Assembly (NCBI GenBank): GCA_003501665.1
Contig: DNOQ01000311.1
Location: 1 to 5,165 of the forward strand
Origin: Bacteroidales bacterium
Lineage (GTDB): Bacteria; Bacteroidota; Bacteroidia; Bacteroidales; VadinHA17
DNA: 5,165 nucleotides
Direction: 5' to 3'
The notes under the pieces were generated by a model, which ran no database searches, was not told the origin of the DNA, and saw only the letters and a program-made list of their open reading frames with translations. The translations under genes were made by a program, and so were the position numbers. The first letter of the stretch is position 1. Each line of letters starts with the position of its first letter. Positions 1 to 5,165 of this stretch are shown piece by piece.

Positions 1-2
1 TC

Positions 3-233
3 ATGAAAGGCAAAAGAACGCCGCTGACCATTGCCATTTCAAAAGATGAAGGAAAAACATGGATAAAGATTAAAAATATTGAAGAAGATCCCGACGGATG
101 GTATTGTTATACCGCAATCCATTTCACGGGGAAGAATGTACTTCTCGGGCATTGTGCAGGAAACCGTCCCGCAGGAACCGGTCTGGCTGTCACTCAGATC
201 ACCTTACTCAGACGGAAGTGGATCTGCCGTTGA
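3..233 (+). CDS. Sialidase-like (BNR/Asp-box) glycosidase, C-terminal fragment
   Basis: This is the last 76 residues of a protein whose 5' end lies outside the window; the reading frame is open to the left edge, so the ATG at base 3 is probably an internal methionine. A canonical Asp box (S-x-D-x-G-x-T-W) reads SKDEGKTW at fragment residues 13-20 (bases 39-62). Asp boxes cap the blades of six-bladed beta-propeller sialidases and related BNR proteins. The downstream pattern, a YCYTAIHF strand followed by VLLGHC and a GLAVTQITLL strand just before the stop, fits the closing blade of bacterial exo-alpha-sialidase-like proteins. In the family these hydrolyse terminal sialic acids or other glycan ends, usually in the periplasm or at the cell surface. 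Catalytic residues (Arg triad, Tyr/Glu pair) cannot be checked here, and many proteins with this ending have unknown substrates. The stop is TGA at 231-233, with a second in-gap TAG soon after. Confidence 0.7.
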   Translation: MKGKRTPLTIAISKDEGKTWIKIKNIEEDPDGWYCYTAIHFTGKNVLLGHCAGNRPAGTGLAVTQITLLRRKWICR

Positions 234-239
234 ATAGTC

Positions 240-312
240 ATCTGATGATATACAATACAAATTCATTAATCATCAAATCAAAATAGAGAAATTTTATTTA
301 CTTTCATCAGAT
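240..312. repeat. Weak inverted repeat in the gap before the M49 peptidase gene
   Basis: The non-coding gap 234-342 is AT-rich. It contains ATCTGATGA at 240-248 and its exact reverse complement TCATCAGAT at 304-312, 55 bases apart. The left arm also lies in a small palindrome, TCATC-T-GATGA, at 238-248. It could be an operator pair or a weak mRNA fold, or it could be chance in a TCATCA-rich stretch. No convincing Bacteroidota promoter (TTTG / TAnnTTTG) or U-tailed terminator was found in the gap. Confidence 0.2.
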
Positions 313-342
313 TATAAAGGCAATTCATAAAATCAATATCTC

Positions 343-1977
343 ATGAGAACACATATCTTTAAAGTACTGACGCTGGTACTGGTTTTACTACAAACAGGAT
401 GTAGTTCATCTGACAAAAAACTTACGGAAGAAATGAAAGCCAGTCTTTCAAAGTTCAAAGAAGTAACTCTGACCACTGATCTCTCATGGCTCAGTTCACA
501 GGATAAAGAGATCATCGGTATACTGATTGATGTGGCCGCAATCATGGATGATATTTACTGGCTTGAGGCATACGGAGACAAGGAAGAACTTTTTGCCCGG
601 ACTGAGAACAAATACGCGAGGGAGTATCTTAAGATTCACTATGGCCCGTGGGACAGGCTCAATGACAATGCTCCCTTTCTCCCGGGTTTCGGGGCGAAAC
701 CTGCCTCTGCCCGATTCTATCCGTCCGACATGACCGTAAAAGAGTTCGAGGAATGGGATGATCCTGAAAAAAGCAGTCTGTATACCATTATAAAGCGCAA
801 CGAAGAAGGCAAATTAATTTCTGTACCCTATTCCGAGGCATTTCGTGAACAACACTCAAAGGCTGCCATATTGATGAATAAAGCTGCAGCACTGGCCGAA
901 GATAAGGGCCTGAAGCAATACCTTACCATGCGGGCCGATGCTCTTCTTAACAATGAATACCAGCCGAGTGATTTCGCATGGATGGAGATGAAACAGTCGA
1001 ACATTGATTTCGTCGTTGGTCCGATTGAGAATTATGAAGATCAACTCTTTGGTTACAAGGCAGCCCATGAAGCTTTTGTCCTGGTAAAGGACCCCGAATG
1101 GAGTGCACGTCTGGTGAAGTATAATGCCATGCTTACCGACCTTCAGGCTGCACTACCGGTTGACCCCGTTTATAAGGCAGAAATACCAGGCACCGATGCT
1201 GACATGAATGTCTATGATGCTATCTACTATGCCGGTGATTGCAATGCCGGTAGCAAGACCATTGCCATAAACCTGCCCAATGACCCGGAGATACATCTTG
1301 CCATAGGAAGCCGCAAGCTACAGCTGAAGAACTCCATGAAGGCCAAGTTTGATAATATCCTTATGCCCATTGCCGGTATGCTGATAGACGAGAGCCAGAG
1401 GAAGCACATCACTTTCGATGCTTTTTTCGAGAACACCACGTTTCACGAGGTGGCTCACGGCATGGGCATCAAGAACACCATTAACGGCAGGGGAACTGTG
1501 AGGGAAGCCCTGAAGGAACAGAATTCAGCCCTTGAGGAGGCCAAGGCTGATATTATGGGTCTGTGGCTTGTTACGCAGCTTTATGAGATTGGTGAGATAA
1601 CAAGCGGTGAGGTAATGGACAACTACGTCACCTTTTTTGCCGGGATCTTCCGCTCGAGCCGTTTCGGGGCCGCCAGTGCACATGGCAAGGCGAATATGCT
1701 AAGCCTTAAATATTTTGCTGACCACGGCGCCTTTGTTTACCAGGACAATGGCTATTACAAGGTTAATTTTGAGGAGATGAAGAAGGCTGTGGAATCTCTT
1801 TTAGGGAAAATACTTACCGTGCAGGGTGACGGCGATTATGAAACGGTTAAATCCTGGATAGAAAGTGACGGTGTTATGACCGAAAATCTGCGCAGGGATC
1901 TTGATAAGGTAAATGCTGAAGGGATACCTGTCGATATAGTTTTCAGGCAGGGCAGCGAGGTACTGGGTCTGCAGTAG
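343..1977 (+). CDS. Lipoprotein M49-family (dipeptidyl peptidase III-like) zinc metallopeptidase
   Basis: The 544-residue product starts with a short basic end, a hydrophobic run (residues 8-16) and QTGC with Cys20, so it is probably a lipoprotein; Gln at -3 makes the lipobox imperfect, which is tolerated in Bacteroidota. Zinc site: HEVAHGMG at 368-375 (His368, catalytic Glu369, His372) and LEEAKAD at 397-403, where Glu399 is the expected third ligand by comparison with EECRAE of human DPP III. Other family-like segments are PFLPGFGAKP (111-120), GPIENYEDQLFGYKAA (226-241) and SAHGKANM (445-452), whose His447 may correspond to an active-site His of DPP III. DPP III enzymes release dipeptides from peptide N-termini; here the likely site is the periplasm or outer membrane. 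The metal motif is the pentapeptide HExxH, not the HExxGH of animal and many bacterial DPP III. The protein is shorter than the roughly 700-residue classical enzymes but normal for the bacterial 'Zn-dependent hydrolase' subgroup. The ATG at 343 is chosen because it places the signal peptide correctly; there is no Shine-Dalgarno. Actual dipeptidase activity is inferred, and its 64-base gap to the transketolase genes does not prove a shared transcript. Confidence 0.85.
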   Translation: MRTHIFKVLTLVLVLLQTGCSSSDKKLTEEMKASLSKFKEVTLTTDLSWLSSQDKEIIGILIDVAAIMDDIYWLEAYGDKEELFARTENKYAREYLKIHYGPWDRLNDNAPFLPGFGAKPASARFYPSDMTVKEFEEWDDPEKSSLYTIIKRNEEGKLISVPYSEAFREQHSKAAILMNKAAALAEDKGLKQYLTMRADALLNNEYQPSDFAWMEMKQSNIDFVVGPIENYEDQLFGYKAAHEAFVLVKDPEWSARLVKYNAMLTDLQAALPVDPVYKAEIPGTDADMNVYDAIYYAGDCNAGSKTIAINLPNDPEIHLAIGSRKLQLKNSMKAKFDNILMPIAGMLIDESQRKHITFDAFFENTTFHEVAHGMGIKNTINGRGTVREALKEQNSALEEAKADIMGLWLVTQLYEIGEITSGEVMDNYVTFFAGIFRSSRFGAASAHGKANMLSLKYFADHGAFVYQDNGYYKVNFEEMKKAVESLLGKILTVQGDGDYETVKSWIESDGVMTENLRRDLDKVNAEGIPVDIVFRQGSEVLGLQ

Positions 1978-2041
1978 CAGCCTGAATACAAATTAATAGA
2001 CATATAGCGAAAGACAAGTTGACTGAGATTAAAGTCTAAGA

Positions 2042-2869
2042 ATGAAAAAATATTCGGATTCAGAGCTTCAGCAAAAATCGATTTTATATAGGCTCGCATT
2101 GCTGAAGTATATTAAAATGGCCGGAGCCGGACACACCGGAGGTGATCTGTCATGTGTTGATATTCTCAATGTACTTTATAACGATGTTTTGAATGTTTCA
2201 CCAGAGAACTTTCATGATAAAAACCGTGACCGGTATATTCAAAGCAAAGGACATGCAGTTGAAATATTGTATGTAGTACTTGCAGAACGCGGTTTCTTCC
2301 CGGAAACCGATCTGGAAACTATCGGTAAATACAAATCACCATACATTGGCCACCCGACCCGTAAAGTAAACGGCATTGAATTTAATACCGGAGCACTTGG
2401 GCATGGTTTGGCCATCTCTTCAGGAATTGCCCTGGCTGGCAAAAGAGACAGAGCTCCATACCGTGTTTTCACCCTGATCGGCGACGGTGAACTGGCTGAA
2501 GGGTCGAACTGGGAAGCCGCCATGCTGGCTGCACATTATAAGCTTGATAATCTTTTGGCAATATTGGATCATAATACACTGCAAATTACCGGCAGGATTT
2601 CTGAAGTATGCAGCCCATATCCCATAGATGAAAAATGGAAAGCCTTCGGCTGGAATGTAATAACTGCCGATGGCCACAATATACTCTGGCTTCGTAAAGT
2701 GTTAAATGAAGCCACAAACCTGAAAGACAAGCCTACAATAATTATCGCCAACACCATTAAAGGTAAAGGTGTCAGCTTTATGGAAAATGATACAAGATGG
2801 CATCACAGAGTACCTTCAGATGATGAATATAAGATAGCAGTAAAGGAACTGGAAACACAATTAATTTGA
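2042..2869 (+). CDS. Transketolase, N-terminal subunit (split enzyme)
   Basis: The 275-residue protein matches the diphosphate-binding (PP) domain of transketolase, which is encoded separately from the catalytic-Glu domain. Visible landmarks, by analogy with yeast and E. coli transketolase, are: AGAGHTGG with His31; SKGHA with His71; IGHP with His104; the thiamine diphosphate/Mg motif beginning IGDGE at 146-150 (Asp148) and ending LDHN at 175-178 (Asn178); and WHHRVP at 253-258 near the end, supplying a substrate-site His. All expected cofactor residues are present, so the subunit looks intact. Length is normal for split N-subunits (about 270-285). It should pair with the product of the next gene to transfer a two-carbon ketol unit between a ketose phosphate and an aldose phosphate in the cytoplasm. 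Split transketolases occur both as housekeeping pentose-phosphate enzymes and as dedicated catabolic enzymes, such as apulose-4-phosphate transketolase. The adjacent permease and FGGY kinase favour a dedicated role here, but that is inference. The start at 2042 has no clear Shine-Dalgarno. Confidence 0.93.
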   Translation: MKKYSDSELQQKSILYRLALLKYIKMAGAGHTGGDLSCVDILNVLYNDVLNVSPENFHDKNRDRYIQSKGHAVEILYVVLAERGFFPETDLETIGKYKSPYIGHPTRKVNGIEFNTGALGHGLAISSGIALAGKRDRAPYRVFTLIGDGELAEGSNWEAAMLAAHYKLDNLLAILDHNTLQITGRISEVCSPYPIDEKWKAFGWNVITADGHNILWLRKVLNEATNLKDKPTIIIANTIKGKGVSFMENDTRWHHRVPSDDEYKIAVKELETQLI

Positions 2870-2964
2870 TATTTATTTCATTTTCCGCAAGGCCCTTTAA
2901 GAAGTCAACAAATATGTTATTGTAGAAAAGGAGTTTAAAAACGAAATCTGTAAGACTTTCTTTT

Positions 2965-3924
2965 ATGAATATAACAGATCAAATTATTGAAGGCAAGGCT
3001 AATCTCGAAATTTTTTGTGATACACTTATTGATCTTGCACGTAAAGATTCAACAATTATAGCTGTTACCAGCGACTCCCGGGGTTCAAGCAGATTAATAC
3101 CGTTTGCTGAGAAATATCCGGAACAAATTGTTGAAGTGGGGATTGCCGAACAAAATATAGTTGGCGTTGCAGCCGGTCTTGCTTCAACCGGAAAGAAAGT
3201 ATTTGTAAGCTCTCCGGGTTGTTTCCTGTCCACCCGCTCACTGGAACAGATTAAAAACGATGTAGCGTATTCTGACTATCCGGTTAACCTTGTTGGTATT
3301 AGTTCAGGAGTAAGCTATGGGGCACTGGGAACCACGCATCACTCCCTGCATGATGTGGCAGCATTAAGAGCCATACATAACATTACTATTGTCGTACCAG
3401 CCGATAATTTCGAAACCAGGGAGACAATAAAGACTGCAGCCATTTCGAATAAACCATTCTATATCAGGTTCGGAAAGAAAAAAATGCCTCACCTGCATTC
3501 AGGCAGTGACACTTTCGGGATCGGAAAGGCTTCAACCATTCTTGAGGGGAATGATGTCGCAATTATAGCCTGTGGTGAAACGGTTTTTCCTGCCGTAGAG
3601 GCTGCAAAAATATTATACAATAAAGGTATCAGTACCCGTGTATTGAGCATGCATACCATTAAACCGCTCGATAACATTTCAATTTTGAAAGCTGCTAAAG
3701 AGTGCAAAGCAATCATCGTTGTTGAAGAACATAGCATTAATGGCGGTCTTGGTGAAGCGTGTGCAACAATCATTCTTGAAGCAGGATTGCCGGTGCCTTT
3801 TAAAAGAATGGGGATACCGGAGGAAGATACTGTCACGGGATCGCAGATGGAAGTATTTAACCATTACGGTATATCTGCATCGGGATTATGCAATGAAGCA
3901 GAGAAATTGCTAAGAAAAGTATAA
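2965..3924 (+). CDS. Transketolase, C-terminal subunit (split enzyme)
   Basis: The 319-residue protein has the pyrimidine-binding (Pyr) domain at about residues 10-175 and the transketolase C-terminal domain at about 190-315. The catalytic Glu that activates the thiamine ring is Glu62 in VEVGIAEQN (57-65), matching Glu418 of yeast transketolase. GTTHHS (122-127) supplies the substrate-site His, most likely His125 (yeast His481). PFYIRFGKK (164-172) is a typical family segment. It completes the active site with the N-subunit encoded 95 bases upstream; both are needed for a functional heteromer. The start is fixed by an in-frame TAG at 2923-2925 with no other ATG, GTG or TTG start before the ATG at 2965. 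The gap between the two subunit genes (2870-2964) is longer than usual for such pairs and has no obvious terminator, so co-transcription is still expected. A 1-deoxyxylulose-5-phosphate synthase or pyruvate dehydrogenase beta assignment is less likely, given the partner and the THHS motif. Confidence 0.93.
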   Translation: MNITDQIIEGKANLEIFCDTLIDLARKDSTIIAVTSDSRGSSRLIPFAEKYPEQIVEVGIAEQNIVGVAAGLASTGKKVFVSSPGCFLSTRSLEQIKNDVAYSDYPVNLVGISSGVSYGALGTTHHSLHDVAALRAIHNITIVVPADNFETRETIKTAAISNKPFYIRFGKKKMPHLHSGSDTFGIGKASTILEGNDVAIIACGETVFPAVEAAKILYNKGISTRVLSMHTIKPLDNISILKAAKECKAIIVVEEHSINGGLGEACATIILEAGLPVPFKRMGIPEEDTVTGSQMEVFNHYGISASGLCNEAEKLLRKV

Positions 3925-3938
3925 TTATTTAATAATTA
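3922..3938. repeat. AT-only perfect 7-bp inverted repeat at the transketolase stop codon
   Basis: TAATTAT (3922-3928) and ATAATTA (3932-3938) are perfect reverse complements around a three-base loop TTA. The left arm contains the TAA stop codon of the C-subunit gene. With no GC pairs and no U-tract after it, this is a poor intrinsic terminator. It may be a chance product of AT-rich spacer sequence or a weak mRNA fold between the enzyme and permease genes. Confidence 0.3.
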
Positions 3939-3957
3939 CACCTATTACTAATCTAAT

Positions 3958-3964
3958 GAGAGGG
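3958..3964 (+). promoter_or_regulatory. Possible Shine-Dalgarno for the permease gene
   Basis: GAGAGGG ends seven bases before the ATG at 3972, a good spacing for a ribosome binding site. The other starts in the window lack such a motif at the right distance, so this one stands out; Bacteroidota generally rely little on Shine-Dalgarno pairing, so its importance is uncertain. Confidence 0.4.
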
Positions 3965-3971
3965 AAATATT

Positions 3972-4994
3972 ATGTTTTTAATTGAAAATTACTGGCTGGC
4001 AGTTTGCGGTTTTATTTTCTGCATGATCTGTTGGGGTTCGTGGTCGAATACCCAGAAACTGGCTGCAAAAACATGGCGCTTTGAATTATTCTACTGGGAT
4101 TTTGTGTTAGGTCTCGTATTGACTGCCTTATTATGGGGATTTACCGCGGGTAGTACAGGAGAAAACGGCAGGCCATTCATAGAAGATTTAAAGCAAGCAG
4201 ATGCTAAAAGTATCTTTTACGCTATGCTGGGTGGTACGGTCTGGAATCTCGGTAACCTGCTGCTTGTCGCAGCCATCGCTGTTGCGGGTATGTCTGTTGC
4301 ATTCCCAATTGGCGGCGGATTAGCATGGCTGGGCGGAATAATATTTAATTTCATCATTGAAGCACGCGGAGGAGCTGAAATTAAGGCTCTGCCAACATCG
4401 ATGTTATTCATTGGAGTTGCAATCATATTTGTTGCAATAGTCCTTACAATGATGGCATATAAAAAACTGGCATTACAACAAAAAAAACCTTCAACGGCAG
4501 GGATTGTCCTGTCGGTTCTGGCAGGCTTTTTTATAGCTTTCTTCTATGGATTCGTGGTTAAATCACTTGATCCTGTATTTGTTACCGGTGGCGCAGGGAA
4601 CCTTGGCCCTTACAGCGGAGTACTCTTCTTCACGCTTGGCGCCTTCCTTACCACCTTCATATTCAATCCTTTCTTCATGGCAAAACCGGTTGAAGGCTCA
4701 CCGGTAGCCATGAAAGAATATTTTACCGGGAACCTGAAAACCCACCTTATCGGAGTACTTGGAGGCCTGATATGGGCTTCCGGTATGGTGGTGAGTTTTA
4801 TGGCAGTGGGTTCAGGCGATCCTGCCGTATCTTATGCCCTCAGCAACGCCGCACCTGTTGTGGCAATTCTCTGGGGTGTTTTTGTATGGAAAGAATTTAA
4901 GGGAGCTCCAAAAGGTACCAACCGGCTCCTCGCAATAATGTTCACCTTATTCCTGATCGGACTTGTAATAATAACCGCTTCAAAAGTAATGTGA
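3972..4994 (+). CDS. Sugar permease of the DMT superfamily (GRP / ureide-permease-like)
   Basis: The 340-residue inner-membrane protein has about ten hydrophobic helices, at roughly residues 6-24, 38-58, 80-103, 106-128, 142-162, 176-197, 214-234, 256-279, 285-305 and 319-338, arranged as two five-helix halves typical of DMT carriers. Family-like features are CWGSWSNTQKL in helix 1 (20-30), WNLGNLLL (91-98), the glycine-rich FPIGGGLAWLGG (111-122), and LWGVFVWKEFKG (300-311) closing helix 9. The pattern fits the glucose/ribose porter (GRP) and RhaT-related sugar carriers. It also recalls plant ureide permeases (WGxW start, GNL and GxS segments), so automated annotation may call it 'multidrug DMT transporter'. 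The probable role is proton-coupled uptake of a monosaccharide or polyol. It lies 47 bases after the transketolase pair and 19 bases before an FGGY kinase, which supports a sugar or polyol substrate over a ureide. The exact substrate cannot be read from the sequence. The start is supported by GAGAGGG at 3958-3964. Confidence 0.85.
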   Translation: MFLIENYWLAVCGFIFCMICWGSWSNTQKLAAKTWRFELFYWDFVLGLVLTALLWGFTAGSTGENGRPFIEDLKQADAKSIFYAMLGGTVWNLGNLLLVAAIAVAGMSVAFPIGGGLAWLGGIIFNFIIEARGGAEIKALPTSMLFIGVAIIFVAIVLTMMAYKKLALQQKKPSTAGIVLSVLAGFFIAFFYGFVVKSLDPVFVTGGAGNLGPYSGVLFFTLGAFLTTFIFNPFFMAKPVEGSPVAMKEYFTGNLKTHLIGVLGGLIWASGMVVSFMAVGSGDPAVSYALSNAAPVVAILWGVFVWKEFKGAPKGTNRLLAIMFTLFLIGLVIITASKVM

Positions 4995-5013
4995 TAATAT
5001 ACACATATTTATA

Positions 5014-5165
5014 ATGGCCGGTAAATATATTTTAGCAATCGATCAAAGTACTTCTGCAAGCAAGGTCATGCTGTTCAATAATAAGGCCCGACTTGTAAGC
5101 AGGGTATCCCTGCCACACCAGCAGTTTTACCCGCAGCAGGGCTTCGTGGAACACGATGCAGAAGA
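5014..5165 (+). CDS. FGGY-family carbohydrate kinase (glycerol kinase-like), N-terminal fragment
   Basis: Only the first 50 codons are in the window; the gene runs off the right edge. After the ATG the protein begins MAGKYILAIDQSTSASK, the first ATP-phosphate-binding strand and loop of FGGY kinases (glycerol kinase has LDQGTTSSR at the same place). About 24 residues later comes FYPQQGFVEHDAE, which corresponds to the YPKPGWVEHDPEE-type segment of glycerol kinase and is the main reason to call it glycerol kinase-like. FGGY kinases phosphorylate glycerol, xylulose, ribulose, fuculose, erythritol, apulose and similar substrates in the cytoplasm; substrate residues lie downstream and are unseen. 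Its start is 19 bases after the permease stop, so the two are very likely in one operon. A glycerol-specific role would not explain the dedicated transketolase, so a ketose or polyol kinase is at least as plausible. Confidence 0.85.
   Translation, partial: MAGKYILAIDQSTSASKVMLFNNKARLVSRVSLPHQQFYPQQGFVEHDAE

Noticed and set aside
1978..2041. GACT...AGTC stem (2020-2035) as a terminator or operator before the transketolase genes
   Set aside because: The stem is only four base pairs with an eight-base loop and no U-tract, which is expected by chance.
2018..2041. TTGACT at 2018-2023 as a sigma-70 -35 box for the transketolase genes
   Set aside because: A -10 at correct spacing would fall on the start codon, none is seen there, and Bacteroidota promoters do not use this consensus.
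1836..2099. 87-codon reverse-strand open frame spanning the peptidase and transketolase junction
   Set aside because: It overlaps two well-supported genes, has a composition typical of antisense translation and no recognisable motif.
3489..3836. 115-codon reverse-strand open frame inside the transketolase C-subunit gene
   Set aside because: It lies wholly within a strongly supported gene on the other strand, and its product has no recognisable domain; it is a shadow frame.
3956..3985. Nine-codon upstream ORF (ATG at 3956, TGA at 3983-3985) overlapping the permease start
   Set aside because: It is out of frame with the permease, has no ribosome binding site of its own, and its first bases overlap the GAGAGGG that better serves the ATG at 3972; a leader peptide cannot be supported.

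Overview
The window looks like a chromosomal segment from a member of the Bacteroidota or a close relative. The evidence is moderate to low GC, AT-rich gene junctions mostly without Shine-Dalgarno sequences, a lipoprotein member of the M49 peptidase family of a type common in that phylum, and a split transketolase next to a GRP-type sugar permease. All five protein genes before the last, and the last itself, lie on the + strand. The phylum call is an inference from gene style; no rRNA or other marker gene is present.

Layout: (1) bases 1-233 hold the 3' end of a sialidase-like (BNR/Asp-box) glycosidase that begins outside the window. (2) Bases 234-342 are a non-coding AT-rich gap with a weak 9-bp inverted repeat. 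(3) Bases 343-1977 encode a secreted lipoprotein zinc peptidase related to dipeptidyl peptidase III, with the short HExxH form of the metal motif. (4) Bases 2042-2869 and 2965-3924 encode the N-terminal (thiamine diphosphate and Mg binding) and C-terminal (pyrimidine-binding and transketolase C) halves of a two-subunit transketolase. (5) Bases 3972-4994 encode a ten-helix sugar permease of the DMT/GRP type, also resembling plant ureide permeases. (6) Bases 5014-5165 are the first 50 codons of an FGGY carbohydrate kinase that runs off the right edge.

Regions 4 to 6 form a coherent set: a permease brings in a sugar or polyol, an FGGY kinase phosphorylates it, and a dedicated split transketolase moves a two-carbon unit from a ketose phosphate into central metabolism. 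This set resembles the known apulose branch of D-apiose catabolism (apulose kinase plus two-subunit apulose-4-phosphate transketolase), but the substrate cannot be fixed from this window. The upstream sialidase-like and M49 genes may be part of the same glycan-use locus or only neighbours. No mobile element, CRISPR array, tRNA, rRNA or clear intrinsic terminator was seen, and there is no gene-free stretch above 300 bases.
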